A DNA stretch of 64,000 nt from Neobacillus niacini (lineage in GTDB: Bacteria > Bacillota > Bacilli > Bacillales > Cytobacillaceae): the NCBI RefSeq assembly GCF_019749295.1, contig NZ_JACWFG010000011.1:186001-250000 (forward strand). Direction: 5' to 3'. The position numbers were made by a program, and so were the translations under genes. Shown here in pieces: positions 18,036 to 28,336 of the stretch. The notes beneath the pieces are model-generated. The model was given only the letters and a program-made list of their open reading frames with translations. It was not told the DNA's origin and ran no database searches. The number at the start of each line of letters is the position of its first letter. Positions within the stretch are counted from its first letter, which is position 1.

Positions 18036-18228
18036 ATATATCCTATTATATTTATTCAAATGCATAGGCACAAAGTCCGTTAGTTAAGTTGGTGAATTCA
18101 ATTTAATAAATGAAAATACCTAATAATAAATAGGCAAATATACATGTTTTTTGCTAACCACTGAATTTTAAACATTGTTGACTGATTTCTTTCTAACTAG
18201 TAGATAGTAAATGGAGCTATTATACTAG

Positions 18229-18242
18229 TGAAAACGCTGCCA
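18229..18242 (+). promoter_or_regulatory. cre-like site (CcpA) upstream of the RG-I depolymerase
   Basis: TGAAAACGCTGCCA agrees with the cre consensus at nearly all positions. It lies about 85 bp before the start codon, consistent with carbon catabolite repression of the secreted depolymerase. Confidence 0.6.
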
Positions 18243-18325
18243 AAGTAGTTGAAAAGGAGATGATTTCAAAGTAAATCAAAACTTAGTATGCAATTGAACA
18301 AAAGAGTTAAGGGGAGGAAGTTTTT

Positions 18326-21300
18326 TTGAGAATGAAAAGAAAAAATCAGAGCAAGTTTTTTGCAGTAATATTAAGTCTAGTATTGATTTTAACCTCTGTA
18401 CCTGCAGTGCCAATTCAAGCTGCGGAAGAAGAGTCGCTATTAAGAAAGTTTGATTTTGGAACATCATCAAGTTCCGTTGAAGAAGGCTATATTAAAGTTT
18501 CTTCAGACACAGCTTATTCAGCAGAAGCCGGCTACGGTTTTGCAGACATCTCCAAGGTATCCTCAACAGACCGATCAACATCAGACTCCTTGAAATCAGA
18601 TTTCATTTCGACAACAGAGACTTCCTTTAACGTGGACCTGCCAAATGGTGATTATTTGGTCACTGTCATTGCAGGCGACAACGAAGACACGACAAATGCA
18701 GGCATTAAGGCTGAAAATATCCAAAAGGTTCAAAATACTGCCGTTTTAAAAGGTGAATTTATTACACGTGAGTTTGAAATTGCCCTCATAGACGGACAAT
18801 TAAATTTTGAATTTACTGGTACAAACCCAAAAGTAAACGCAATAACTATTGAGAAACTAGCAGAAAGAACAGCGGGAGAACTTCCAACCGTTTATATCGC
18901 AGGAGACTCAACGGTTCAGACTTATGATGAATATTGGAGACCAGAAGCTGGCTGGGGTCAAATGATTCCGCGATTTTTTAGCTCTGATGTAACCTTTAAG
19001 AACCACGCAATTGGTGGTAGAAGTACAAAGTCGTTTATCAATGAAGGTCGTTTAGATAATGTTTTAAGAGAAATAAAACCAAACGACTTTTTTCTAGTAC
19101 AATTTGGTCATAACGATGCGACCATAAGTATTCCTGAACGATATGCTTCTGTCCCTGATTATAAAAAATATTTAAAAACGTATATAAATGGTGCTCGTCA
19201 GCGGGGAGCGATTCCGATTCTAGTAACCCCGGTTGGCAGACGCGATTTTAATGCCGCAACAGGAAAGTTTAATGTCAGCTTCCCTGAGTATGTTCAGGGT
19301 ATGAAAGAAGTAGCGGCAGAAATGAATGTCAATGTGGTTGACTTAAGTGCAAGAAGTGTTGCCTATTACGATACCATTGGTCCTGAAGGAAGTCTTTCTG
19401 TATTTTTACATACAGACCCAGGTGTATATACTGCTTTTCCAAATGGTTCACAGGATAATACACACTTCCAAGAATACGGAGCAATACAGCTCGCGCGTCT
19501 AATATCAGTTGAAGTTAAAAATCTGAATATTTCGCTTTCTCAGTATGTTACGGGTATCGAACCTCCAGCAAACCTTCCAGCGAAACCAACCGATGTAGTG
19601 GTAAGCAGTATTAGTAATGCAGGGGCACTTGTATCGTGGAAGGCTGTAGAAGGTGCAGATATTTACAGGGTTTACCGGAAATTATCATCTGATAGCGAGT
19701 ATAAACTGATAGGTAGTTCTACCATTCCTAGATTAAATATTATAGGAATGGAAGATGGTAAAACATACGAAATTTATGTAACTGCATTAAATGGAAAAGG
19801 CGAATCCGAAGAATCGGAAGTAAAACAGTTTACAACAAAGCAAGCAACGATCAAATTCGACTTTGGTTTAGCTGGTAATCCAATTGCCGAAGGGTATACA
19901 GGTGTTAATTTATCGACCATATACACTGCTGAAAGAGGCTACGGAATTGTCGATCCGACTGGGATGATTGGCCGTGACCGCGGTACCGGTGGGGATCTTC
20001 TTCGCGACTGGCTGGGTTATTTTAATGTGGGTTGGAAATTTAATGTAGATGTACCAAATGGGCTTTATGCGCTAAAAGTATATGTTGGCGACTTCCAAGG
20101 AAGTGCACGGTCAACACTTGCTGTAGAAGGTCAAGATTTTGGAAGTATTAATGCCCCTAGCCGTAACTATACAACTAAGGTAATCTCTCAGGTTTCTGTT
20201 AAAGACGGGCAGATGAATTTTAGTTTCGGGGGTTCAACAGGAATAATAAACGGTGTTGAAATAACACCGATTTTGATTGCTCCGTCTGAACTTAAAGTGG
20301 ATGAGAAATCGATGGATGCGGAAAAACCATTTGTCGCTCTATCATGGAAAGCAGTTGACGATGCGGTTAAATATAATGTCTACCGTAAAGTGGCGGGTAC
20401 AAGTGAATTTACCTTAGTGGGCAGCAGCACAACTACGTCATTCACAGATAATACCGTCGATGTCGGAATGGAATATGAGTATGTGGCTACGACAGTTGAT
20501 AATGCCAATGTGGAAACTGATCCTTCACTACCGTTAAAAGTAGTACTGGTCGATCCATCACAGCCAGTTCCAGCTGCACCTGACCATTTAAAAGTAGGCG
20601 AAGTCAACAAGAATGACCTGACAATAAGCTGGGGGCAGGTAGAAGGAGCGGTTACCTATAATGTGTACCGTTCAACTAAGGAAAAGGGATCATACGAATT
20701 TATTGGTAAAACCAAAACTACATCCTATAAAGATGAAAGTGTGTTAACAACCATTCCTTATTTTTATAAAGTTTCAGCAGTTAATGCAGGCGGCATTTCC
20801 GAACAATCTAAAGTTTTGAAAACTCCAGCCGTAACAAAACTTAAACGCCAAATGGAAGAACTTGATCGTGCATCTGTAGCGATGAAAACAGATGAAGGTG
20901 TTTTTGTAAGTTGGAGAATGCTCGGAACAGATTCTGAAAGCATTAGCTTTAATGTCTACCGTGATGGTGAAAAAGTTAATGCTGAACCAATTACAACTAG
21001 TACCAATTATGTTGATAAAGATGGAAAGGCTGATTCAACCTATGAAGTTCGGGCAGTAATTGACGGGAAAGAAAGAAAATCAAAGGAAACAACAAAGGTA
21101 CTAAATCAAAACTACTTTGATATCCCGCTTCAAAAACCAGCAGACGGGGTTACACCGCTTGGCGATCCATATTCCTACCGTGCAAATGATGCCAGTATCG
21201 GTGACTTAGATGGTGACGGTAAGTATGAATTGGTGTTAAAGTGGGATCCAACCAATTCAAAGGATAACTCTCAAGCAGGCTATACAGGAAATGTTTTTGT

Positions 21301-23395
21301 AGATGCCTATGAAATGGATGGTACCTTAAAGTGGCGCATTGATCTAGGTAAAAATATTCGTGCAGGTGCTCACTATTCGCCATTCCTCGTCTATGATTTT
21401 GATGGTGATGGAAAAGCAGAGATTATTTTTAAAACCGCAGATGGAACAAAAGACGGAAAGGGTACAATAATCGGCAGAGCAGAGGCTGACCATCGTAACA
21501 GTACAGGTTATGTTCTTCAGGGCTCAGAGTACTTGACGGTATTTGAGGGAGCGACTGGAAAAGCACTTGATACTACTGATTATGAGCCAGCACGAGGTGA
21601 TGTCGGTGCCTGGGGTGATACCTATGGTAATCGTGTCGATCGTTTCCTTGCTGCTGTAGCTTATCTAGATGGAGAGACTCCTAGCATTGTTATGGCGCGT
21701 GGATATTATACAAGATCAGTGCTTGCGGCATACAATTTCAAAGATGGTAAATTGACCAAACAGTGGGTCTTTGATTCTAACGACGAAGGTCAAAGAGAGT
21801 ATGCAGGTCAAGGGTACCATAATCTGAGCGTGGCAGATGTCGACACAGATGGTAAAGACGAAATTGTGTATGGTCAAGCGGTCATTGATGATAATGGCAA
21901 GGGTCTATATACAACCGGATTAGGACATGGAGATGCTTTACATGTTAGTGATCTTGATCCTGAAAGACCAGGACTTGAAGTTTTCGCAGTTCAAGAGCAT
22001 AAAGACGGTCCATACGGATATGATATGCGCGATGCGGAAACGGGTGAAATTCTTTGGGGTGTAAAAACTGGCCAGGATACAGGACGTGGTGTGTCAGCAG
22101 ACGTTGATCCTAGGTACGATGGTGCTGAGGCATGGGCCATTTCTGGTGCTTGGAACAGTAAAGTTGGCGGTATTCATACTGCAAAAGGTGAAAAAATATC
22201 TGATGACATTCCATCAAGTAACTTTGCAATTTGGTGGAATGGAGACTTGTCTCGCGAGTTAGTTGATCATAAATGGAATGATGCAACATCAACAGGTGTT
22301 GGAACCATTGATAAGTGGGATTATGAAAATAGTAAGCTAGTAAATATTCTAACCGCAGAAGGAACACAAACGAATAACAGCACGAAAGGAAATCCTGTCC
22401 TGCAGGCTGATATGTTTGGGGACTGGAGAGAAGAAATCATTTGGAGAACAGATGACAGCAGTGCATTAAGAGTATACATGACAACAGAGGAAACAGAAAA
22501 TAGAATTTACACCTTAATGCATGATCCTCAGTATCGTTTATCGATTGCGTGGCAAAACGTCGGCTATAACCAGCCGCCGCATACTAGTTTCTTCCTTGGA
22601 ACAGGCATGTCAAAGCCGCCTGTACCGAGCATTGATGTTGTAGAGATACCAGATGTGAATGCACCAGAGACAGAATATGAGGTAAAAGGGGAAGAACAGG
22701 AAGGCTGGTATCATAGCCCTGTGACGGTGAATTTGTCGGGTTATGATTATCAATCTGGTATTAAGACAACCTATTATTCATTAAATGGTTCTGCTGAACA
22801 AGAAGGCAGTACAGTTTCCATTTCAGAGGATGGCAGACATGTCCTCGAATATTGGAGTGTCGACCAGAGTGGTAACATCGAGCCAAAGAAAAAAATTGAT
22901 CTTAACATTGACCAAACTGCTCCGGAAATCACCTTCTCGGTAGAGGATGGAGCATTATTCAAAGTTGATCAACTTGTTAGTATTACTTGTCAGGCAGCAG
23001 ATGCATTATCAGGAGTTGCCTCCTCGACTTGTGAGGATGTTTCGATACCTTCCTATGAGCTTGGTTTAGGAAGCCATACCTTCAAGGCAGATGCGGTAGA
23101 CGTTGCTGGAAACAGTTCAACAAATTCAGTTACAATTAACGTTGCTGTTGATTTTGATAGTCTAGGAAGACTTACACAGTTGTTTTTAACTGAGACCGGT
23201 GGAGATAGTCAAGTATTGAAATCTCTAACTACTAAACTTGATGCTGCAAAAGGTTCAGAAGAGAAAGGCAACAAAGGTGCAAGAGATGGCCTGTTATATG
23301 CTTTTATCAACCAAGTAAAAGCAAAAACAGATAAAGACTTCACAGAAAAACAAGCAGGAATATTAGAACAATATGCAAAATCATTAATGAAATAA
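18326..23395 (+). CDS. Secreted rhamnogalacturonan acetylesterase-lyase fusion (CE12 plus PL11)
   Basis: 1,689 residues; TTG start after GGGGAGG (ATG 18,332 is an alternative). A signal peptide ends near IQAAEE. Order: a malectin-like domain (about 39-180); an SGNH esterase with GDS Ser195 and the DNTH pair Asp377/His380; FN3 (412-505); a second malectin-like domain (508-650); two FN3 domains (652-840). Then comes a PL11 rhamnogalacturonan lyase (about 841-1435) with DGDGKYELVLKWDP and DFDGDGKAEIIFKTADG calcium-site motifs. Two Ig-like domains and a helical FIMAH-like tail (1610-1689) complete it. One polypeptide should remove acetyl groups and cut the RG-I backbone; in B. subtilis these are separate proteins (YesT, YesW). 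Confidence 0.9.
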   Translation: MRMKRKNQSKFFAVILSLVLILTSVPAVPIQAAEEESLLRKFDFGTSSSSVEEGYIKVSSDTAYSAEAGYGFADISKVSSTDRSTSDSLKSDFISTTETSFNVDLPNGDYLVTVIAGDNEDTTNAGIKAENIQKVQNTAVLKGEFITREFEIALIDGQLNFEFTGTNPKVNAITIEKLAERTAGELPTVYIAGDSTVQTYDEYWRPEAGWGQMIPRFFSSDVTFKNHAIGGRSTKSFINEGRLDNVLREIKPNDFFLVQFGHNDATISIPERYASVPDYKKYLKTYINGARQRGAIPILVTPVGRRDFNAATGKFNVSFPEYVQGMKEVAAEMNVNVVDLSARSVAYYDTIGPEGSLSVFLHTDPGVYTAFPNGSQDNTHFQEYGAIQLARLISVEVKNLNISLSQYVTGIEPPANLPAKPTDVVVSSISNAGALVSWKAVEGADIYRVYRKLSSDSEYKLIGSSTIPRLNIIGMEDGKTYEIYVTALNGKGESEESEVKQFTTKQATIKFDFGLAGNPIAEGYTGVNLSTIYTAERGYGIVDPTGMIGRDRGTGGDLLRDWLGYFNVGWKFNVDVPNGLYALKVYVGDFQGSARSTLAVEGQDFGSINAPSRNYTTKVISQVSVKDGQMNFSFGGSTGIINGVEITPILIAPSELKVDEKSMDAEKPFVALSWKAVDDAVKYNVYRKVAGTSEFTLVGSSTTTSFTDNTVDVGMEYEYVATTVDNANVETDPSLPLKVVLVDPSQPVPAAPDHLKVGEVNKNDLTISWGQVEGAVTYNVYRSTKEKGSYEFIGKTKTTSYKDESVLTTIPYFYKVSAVNAGGISEQSKVLKTPAVTKLKRQMEELDRASVAMKTDEGVFVSWRMLGTDSESISFNVYRDGEKVNAEPITTSTNYVDKDGKADSTYEVRAVIDGKERKSKETTKVLNQNYFDIPLQKPADGVTPLGDPYSYRANDASIGDLDGDGKYELVLKWDPTNSKDNSQAGYTGNVFVDAYEMDGTLKWRIDLGKNIRAGAHYSPFLVYDFDGDGKAEIIFKTADGTKDGKGTIIGRAEADHRNSTGYVLQGSEYLTVFEGATGKALDTTDYEPARGDVGAWGDTYGNRVDRFLAAVAYLDGETPSIVMARGYYTRSVLAAYNFKDGKLTKQWVFDSNDEGQREYAGQGYHNLSVADVDTDGKDEIVYGQAVIDDNGKGLYTTGLGHGDALHVSDLDPERPGLEVFAVQEHKDGPYGYDMRDAETGEILWGVKTGQDTGRGVSADVDPRYDGAEAWAISGAWNSKVGGIHTAKGEKISDDIPSSNFAIWWNGDLSRELVDHKWNDATSTGVGTIDKWDYENSKLVNILTAEGTQTNNSTKGNPVLQADMFGDWREEIIWRTDDSSALRVYMTTEETENRIYTLMHDPQYRLSIAWQNVGYNQPPHTSFFLGTGMSKPPVPSIDVVEIPDVNAPETEYEVKGEEQEGWYHSPVTVNLSGYDYQSGIKTTYYSLNGSAEQEGSTVSISEDGRHVLEYWSVDQSGNIEPKKKIDLNIDQTAPEITFSVEDGALFKVDQLVSITCQAADALSGVASSTCEDVSIPSYELGLGSHTFKADAVDVAGNSSTNSVTINVAVDFDSLGRLTQLFLTETGGDSQVLKSLTTKLDAAKGSEEKGNKGARDGLLYAFINQVKAKTDKDFTEKQAGILEQYAKSLMK

Positions 23396-23402
23396 TAATA
23401 AA

Positions 23403-23442
23403 CGGGGTCCTAGAAGAACTGGTTCTTCGGGACCCTGTTTTC
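23403..23442 (+). terminator. Intrinsic terminator after the lyase gene
   Basis: GGGTCC and AGAAGAAC pair with GTTCTTC and GGGACCC, followed by TGTTTT. Confidence 0.88.
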
Positions 23443-23564
23443 TATAATTTTTCTGAAAAAATCAACCACTTATTATGTATGTAGTAGTATTATAAATGTT
23501 TTTATACTAAAATTAAGACTATCATAAGAAAGCGCTAATAAGTCATGGAAAGGAGTAACATAAT

Positions 23565-24194
23565 TTGAAGCAGAACATCAAAGCAATCCTGGCACCCATG
23601 AGTCCAAAAGAGAGAATATCATATATCTGGGAATATTATAAGTTTCATATCATGGGGAGCATCGCTGCAATCATCCTATTAATTTCACTAATTAGCAGTA
23701 TAGGAGACAAAAAAGAAGCCTACCTTAATATGACGATCTTAGGGAAAGGGATTGATTCAGAAGGTATTGTCCAGGTGCAAGAACAGCTGACAAACAAGCT
23801 CGTAAAAGACAAAGAAAATGAAGAAGTTTTTGTTGAAACCTTAACCTATGATCCATCTAGTCAAGATGAAATATCACGAGCAGGAATACAGAAAATGACA
23901 GCGCAGATTACTACAGGTTCAATTGATTTGCTGATTGTTGATAAAGAACTATTTGAGGAAATTACATCACTTGAAAAATCACTGCTAGCATTAAATGAGA
24001 TAAAGGCTATCGATAAAAGCGACTTTGAATCCGTTTATTCTAAAACATCCGATGAAAACTTTTATGGTATTGGTATCTCGGACATTAAACTTTTGGATTC
24101 ACTTGGATTAGATGAAAATAAGGTGTTGTGTGTCCCGAGTAACACAAAAAAAATGAAGGAAATTAAAGAGTTTTTTACACTTATTTCCGAATAA
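23565..24194 (+). CDS. Uncharacterised single-pass membrane protein
   Basis: 209 residues starting at TTG with AAAGGAG upstream. The N-terminal 30 residues are cytoplasmic and basic (SPKERISYIWEYYKFH), then comes one membrane helix (about 31-47). The rest is an extracytoplasmic domain with no recognised motif. I know this N-terminal pattern from unassigned Firmicutes membrane proteins but cannot name a function. It stands between the depolymerase and rhaB with its own terminator, so the link to rhamnose is positional only. Confidence 0.7.
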   Translation: MKQNIKAILAPMSPKERISYIWEYYKFHIMGSIAAIILLISLISSIGDKKEAYLNMTILGKGIDSEGIVQVQEQLTNKLVKDKENEEVFVETLTYDPSSQDEISRAGIQKMTAQITTGSIDLLIVDKELFEEITSLEKSLLALNEIKAIDKSDFESVYSKTSDENFYGIGISDIKLLDSLGLDENKVLCVPSNTKKMKEIKEFFTLISE

Positions 24195-24200
24195 TTAAGT

Positions 24201-24237
24201 AAGGAGGTCCTTTCATCCTAAAAGGACTCCTTTTTTT
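24201..24237 (+). terminator. Intrinsic terminator
   Basis: AAGGAGGTCCTTT / AAAGGACTCCTT hairpin with one mismatch, followed by a seven-T run. Confidence 0.85.
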
Positions 24238-24315
24238 GTGTGTGCAAATAAGGACAATAAATTAGTCGAATCCCGTTATAGGAAAAACATATTTTTCTAG
24301 TAAAATAGAGATATC

Positions 24316-24329
24316 AGTAAGCGTTTCCA
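24316..24329 (+). promoter_or_regulatory. cre-like site before rhaB
   Basis: AGTAAGCGTTTCCA matches the cre consensus except at its first base and lies about 18 bp before the rhaB start, between a possible -10 (TAAAAT at 24,301) and the ribosome binding site. A roadblock by CcpA is plausible. Confidence 0.5.
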
Positions 24330-24346
24330 ATGGAAAGGTGATGTAA

Positions 24347-25768
24347 ATGTCAAAATACAGTGTAGCCGTCGATATCGGTGCATCAAGTGGAAGACTTATT
24401 TTAGGATATCTTGAAGATGGTCTATTAAAATTAGATGAAATTCATCGCTTTGAAAACAAAATCGTTAAAAAAGGAGATTCCTTTTGCTGGGAAGCCAATA
24501 AACTTTTTCAAGAAATCATAAATGGACTGAAAAAGTGCAAGGAAATGGGCATTAAGCCAGACAGCATTGGAATTGATACATGGGCCGTTGACTTTTTGTT
24601 ATTGGATGAAAATGATCAGCCATTAACGGAAGCGGTTTCTTATCGTGACCCTCGCACAGATGGGATGATGGAAGAGGTATTTGAGCTTTTTTCAAAAGAA
24701 AGGCTTTACCTCGAAACAGGCATTCAGTTCCAAAAGTTTAATACAATCTATCAATTATTCTCTATCAAAAAAAACAATCCAGAAATTCTAGAAAAGGCAA
24801 AATCATTCTTGATGATTCCGGATTATTTTAATTATTTACTTACAGGTAAAAAAGCAAATGAATACACCAACGCAACATCTACACAGCTGGTAAATGCATT
24901 TACAAAAAAATGGGATCACCAGTTATTGGATGTGCTGGGTATTAATAAAGATATGTTCCAGGAGATCCAAGCGCCTAAAACGATTCTGGGGAATCTTTCA
25001 GAGGAACTAGCTTCTGAAATTGGTTTTGATTTACAAGTTATCCTTCCAGCTACGCATGATACAGGCTCAGCTGTTATCTCGGTACCGGAAGAGGATGAAA
25101 CGATATATATCAGCTCTGGTACGTGGTCACTAATGGGAACCGAGAATTATTTTCCCATCTGTGTAACCAAAGCATTGGACTATAATTTCACGAATGAAGG
25201 CGGAATCGATTATCAATACCGCTTCCTAAAAAATATCATGGGTCTTTGGATGATTCAGGAAGTAAAGCGAAACTACAATGATGACTATTCTTTTGCGAAA
25301 CTAGTAGATTTAGCAAGAGAAGCAAAGGATTACAAGGGAATTGTTAATGTGAACGATGACCGTTTCCTAAAACCTGACAACATGATCGATGAGATTATGA
25401 ATTATTGCATTGAAACGAATCAAACTGTCCCAAGCACACCGGGAGAAATAGCAAAATGTGTGTTTGAAAGTTTAGCAGTAAGCTATCAAGAAACCGTTAC
25501 AGAAATTGAAGAGATTTTTGAGAAGAAATTTGAAAAAATTAATGTCATTGGCGGCGGCTGCCAAAATGAAATGCTCAATCAGCTGATTGCCGATGTAACA
25601 CATAAAGAGGTCTTTGCTGGGCCAGTTGAAGCAACAGCAATCGGAAACATTGCAGCGCAATTAATGGCTCTTGGAGAAATCAGTGATATTAAACAAGCAC
25701 GTTCCATCATTAAAAAGTCATTTGAAGTGAAAAAGTATCTACCGGCACAACATATATCAGCTAATTAA
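24347..25768 (+). CDS. rhaB: L-rhamnulokinase
   Basis: 473 residues, FGGY carbohydrate-kinase family. The N-terminal [15 protein letters not shown] phosphate-binding loop and the late [17 protein letters not shown] with [10 protein letters not shown] are the rhamnulokinase hallmarks. It phosphorylates L-rhamnulose at O-1 with ATP. AAAGG lies before ATG. rhaA begins 17 bp after its stop, so the kinase and isomerase are one unit. No RhaM mutarotase gene was found in the window. Confidence 0.95.
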   Translation: MSKYSVAVDIGASSGRLILGYLEDGLLKLDEIHRFENKIVKKGDSFCWEANKLFQEIINGLKKCKEMGIKPDSIGIDTWAVDFLLLDENDQPLTEAVSYRDPRTDGMMEEVFELFSKERLYLETGIQFQKFNTIYQLFSIKKNNPEILEKAKSFLMIPDYFNYLLTGKKANEYTNATSTQLVNAFTKKWDHQLLDVLGINKDMFQEIQAPKTILGNLSEELASEIGFDLQVILPATHDTGSAVISVPEEDETIYISSGTWSLMGTENYFPICVTKALDYNFTNEGGIDYQYRFLKNIMGLWMIQEVKRNYNDDYSFAKLVDLAREAKDYKGIVNVNDDRFLKPDNMIDEIMNYCIETNQTVPSTPGEIAKCVFESLAVSYQETVTEIEEIFEKKFEKINVIGGGCQNEMLNQLIADVTHKEVFAGPVEATAIGNIAAQLMALGEISDIKQARSIIKKSFEVKKYLPAQHISAN

Positions 25769-25785
25769 AGGAAGGAAGAATAAAT

Positions 25786-27039
25786 ATGTCTATTAAAGAG
25801 AATTTTGAACTTGCGAAACAAAACTATGCGAAATGGGGAGTAGACGTTGAAGAAGTAGTAGAAAAGCTAAAGAATGTACCGATTTCCATTCACTGCTGGC
25901 AAGGCGACGATGTGGCTGGATTCGAAGTAAACCAAAACGAATTATCAGGCGGTATTGATGTAACGGGGAATTATCCTGGTAAAGCGACGAATGCTGAAGA
26001 ATTAAGAAGTGATTTAGAGAAAGCTCTATCACTTATCCCTGGTAAGCATAGAGTTAATTTACATGCAATCTATGCTGAAACAAATGGTGAAGTGGTTGAG
26101 CGTGATCAACTTGAACCAAAGCATTTTGAAAACTGGGTAAAATGGGCAAAGGAAAATGGACTAGGCTTGGATTATAATCCAACATTATTCTCACATCCAA
26201 AAGCGGATGATGGTTTAACCCTTTCACATCCAAATGAAGAAATCCGTGAGTTCTGGATTAATCACTGTATTGGCAGCCGTAAAATTGGTGAGTACTTTGG
26301 AAAAGAACTTGGTACACCAGCATTAACAAACATTTGGATCCCGGATGGCTATAAAGATATTCCAAGTGACCGCCTGACTCCAAGAAAAAGATTAAAAGAA
26401 TCATTGGATAAAATCTTTGCTGTGGAAACAGACGAAAGATATAACCTTGATGCTGTTGAAAGTAAAGTATTTGGTATTGGATCTGAATCATATGTGGTTG
26501 GTTCACACGAGTTTTACCTAAACTATGCAATGAAAAACGATAAATTATGCTTACTAGATACAGGTCACTATCATCCAACTGAAACAGTATCAAATAAGAT
26601 TTCTTCTATGTTATTGTTTAGTGAAAAGCTTGCATTGCACGTTTCAAGACCGGTTCGCTGGGATAGTGACCACGTTGTTATTCTTGATGATGAATTAAAA
26701 GAAATTGCACTAGAGATTGTTCGCAACGATGCCTTAGATCGAGTTATCATTGGACTAGATTTCTTTGATGCAAGTATTAACCGTGTTGCTGCTTGGACAA
26801 TTGGTACACGCAACATGATTAAAGCACTCCTTTATGCAATGTTAACACCAAATGAATATTTAAAGCAGCTGCAAGAGGAAGGCAATTTCACAGAAAGACT
26901 AGCATTAATGGAAGAATTCAAAACCTATCCATTCGGTGCAATTTGGGATTACTACTGTGAAAAAATGGGAGTACCAGTAAAAGAATCTTGGTTAGAAGAA
27001 GTAAAAGCTTACGAAAATGAAGTTTTATCAAAACGATAA
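25786..27039 (+). CDS. rhaA: L-rhamnose isomerase
   Basis: 417 residues, the standard size for RhaA. It contains the metal and substrate region [10 protein letters not shown] near residue 38 and the C-terminal [21 protein letters not shown]. It converts L-rhamnose to L-rhamnulose in the cytoplasm using a divalent metal. It is co-transcribed with rhaB (17-bp gap, AAGGAAGG ribosome binding site) and followed by a strong terminator. Confidence 0.96.
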   Translation: MSIKENFELAKQNYAKWGVDVEEVVEKLKNVPISIHCWQGDDVAGFEVNQNELSGGIDVTGNYPGKATNAEELRSDLEKALSLIPGKHRVNLHAIYAETNGEVVERDQLEPKHFENWVKWAKENGLGLDYNPTLFSHPKADDGLTLSHPNEEIREFWINHCIGSRKIGEYFGKELGTPALTNIWIPDGYKDIPSDRLTPRKRLKESLDKIFAVETDERYNLDAVESKVFGIGSESYVVGSHEFYLNYAMKNDKLCLLDTGHYHPTETVSNKISSMLLFSEKLALHVSRPVRWDSDHVVILDDELKEIALEIVRNDALDRVIIGLDFFDASINRVAAWTIGTRNMIKALLYAMLTPNEYLKQLQEEGNFTERLALMEEFKTYPFGAIWDYYCEKMGVPVKESWLEEVKAYENEVLSKR

Positions 27040-27045
27040 GATAAA

Positions 27046-27091
27046 GAAAGACTCAATGGGGTAAAGTACCCTGTTGGGTCTTTCTTTTTTT
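27046..27091 (+). terminator. Intrinsic terminator after rhaA
   Basis: GAAAGACTCAA / TTGGGTCTTTC stem with an inner GGGTAAAGTACCC stem, followed by a seven-T run. Confidence 0.9.
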
Positions 27092-27127
27092 GAAAGTATG
27101 TTTGTTTTGTGGGAAATATGGTATATT

Positions 27128-27155
27128 TATAATATAAACAAAAGAAAAGTAAACG
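27128..27155 (+). promoter_or_regulatory. rhaR promoter with putative autoregulatory operator
   Basis: TATAAT at 27,128-27,133 is followed directly by ATAAACAAAAG and AAAAGTAAACG. ATAAACAAAAG is shared with the rhaEW and rhaD promoters, and AAAGTAAACG also occurs at about 28,560. The sites lie downstream of the -10 box, which fits autorepression by RhaR. Confidence 0.55.
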
Positions 27156-27208
27156 CAAAACAACAAAAACAAAATGTTCTTTGTGGATGTTCGGAAGGGG
27201 ATTTAACA

Positions 27209-27970
27209 ATGCTAGTTGCGGAAAGACATAAAAAGATTGTTGAACTGGTCAATGAAAAATTAAGTATACGTGTTACGGAGTTAAGCAAGATATTTTCTGT
27301 TACGGAGGAAACCATTCGTCGGGATTTGGAAAAGCTTGAAAAAGAGAACCTATTAATGCGCAGCCATGGCGGTGCGGTTAGTATCGAGAAAGACCAAGGG
27401 GAAACTTCTTATTTGGAAAGGGAAATCACTAATGCTGCAGAGAAGAAAGCAATTGCAGCAGAAGCTGTACGTTTCATTGAGGCAGGAGATCAAATCGTAT
27501 TAGACGCAAGCACCACCGCTTGGTATGTGGCAAAGGAATTGGAGGACATTCCATTAACTGTTCTAACCAACTCCATTAAAGTAGCGATTGAGCTTAGCAA
27601 AAAAGAGCAAATTAAGGTGATTTCTACAGGCGGTACTTTATTGTCACAATCTCTTTCCTATGTCGGTCCACTTGCGGAACGATCATTGGGGATGTATCAC
27701 GTTAATAAAGCTTTTATTTCCTGTAAGGGTGTCCACCTAGAAAAGGGACTAAGTGATTTTAATGAATCACAGGCTCTTTTGAAAAAACAAATGATGGATA
27801 TTGCGGATGAAACCATTCTAATGGTTGATTCAAGTAAATTTGGGACACGGGCTTTTTCGCAGATTGCCCCAGTCTCAAAGGTTCACTCTATTATAACCGA
27901 TTCAGATATGGACGAACAAACGAAAAAACAGCTGGAAGAAAGAAACATTAAAGTGACTATCGCAAAATAA
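27209..27970 (+). CDS. rhaR: DeoR-family transcriptional regulator of rhamnose genes
   Basis: 253 residues from ATG 27,209, chosen because GGAAGGGG lies just before it; the frame is open further upstream but has no ribosome binding site. The N-terminal winged helix shows the DeoR signature SVTEETIRRDLEKLEKENLL and then RSHGGAV. The C-terminal sugar-phosphate-sensing domain begins at AAEAVRFIEAGDQIVLDASTTAW. Position after rhaBA and similarity of context to B. subtilis YulB support RhaR. The likely effector is rhamnulose-1-phosphate. Its probable operators are the CAAA-rich promoter repeats at lutA, rhaEW, rhaR and rhaD. Confidence 0.87.
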   Translation: MLVAERHKKIVELVNEKLSIRVTELSKIFSVTEETIRRDLEKLEKENLLMRSHGGAVSIEKDQGETSYLEREITNAAEKKAIAAEAVRFIEAGDQIVLDASTTAWYVAKELEDIPLTVLTNSIKVAIELSKKEQIKVISTGGTLLSQSLSYVGPLAERSLGMYHVNKAFISCKGVHLEKGLSDFNESQALLKKQMMDIADETILMVDSSKFGTRAFSQIAPVSKVHSIITDSDMDEQTKKQLEERNIKVTIAK

Positions 27971-28051
27971 TATAAGGGACCGCACCTAAACGCGAAGGTG
28001 GAGTAAGTGATTTCTATGAACTGTCGGTAGAGAAGGGAGATTGGATAAAGA

Positions 28052-28231
28052 ATGTCCTTCTCTCGCTTGGCACCCAAAGAAATAGAGGAAGATATTTATC
28101 TTCCACACATTAGTCCTATGCTTGCTCCATATCATGCAGGGCTGCCTAAGGCACTGATAATAGGAGCAGAATTTGATGGGTTGCGTATACAAACAGAGGT
28201 TTATGCCAAGCAGTTATTAGAGGGAGGTTGA
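28052..28231 (+). pseudogene. C-terminal remnant of an Aes-type esterase/lipase
   Basis: A 59-codon open frame encodes ISPMLAPYHAGLPKALIIGA, then EFDGLRIQTEVYAKQL. This matches the C-terminal region of alpha/beta-hydrolase fold-3 esterases (SP...LPP-ALI-TAEFD-LRD-GE-YA). The catalytic Ser and HGG regions are absent and the final His-bearing part is missing. No ribosome binding site precedes it. It is a decayed fragment, probably of a gene once part of this sugar locus. Confidence 0.7.
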
Positions 28232-28285
28232 AACTACATATATCCGTAATTGCCAAGGTATAAAAACATTATAGAGTAATTGACG

Positions 28286-28313
28286 AGAAGCAGACTTCAT
28301 AGGGTCTGCTTCT
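28286..28313 (+). terminator. Intrinsic terminator downstream of rhaR and the esterase remnant
   Basis: AGAAGCAGAC / GTCTGCTTCT, a perfect 10-bp stem with an 8-nt loop, followed by a weak T-rich tail (TATTGGTTT). Confidence 0.7.
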
Positions 28314-28336
28314 TATTGGTTTCCTGATGATTTTTA

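Noticed and set aside
23520..23540. cre site before the 209-residue membrane protein gene
   Set aside because: AGAAAGCGCTAATA keeps only the central AAAGCGCT part of the cre consensus; both outer ends mismatch.
27074..27208. Longer N terminus for RhaR
   Set aside because: The extra 45 residues overlap the rhaA terminator and the rhaR promoter, lack a ribosome binding site, and are absent from DeoR-family proteins.
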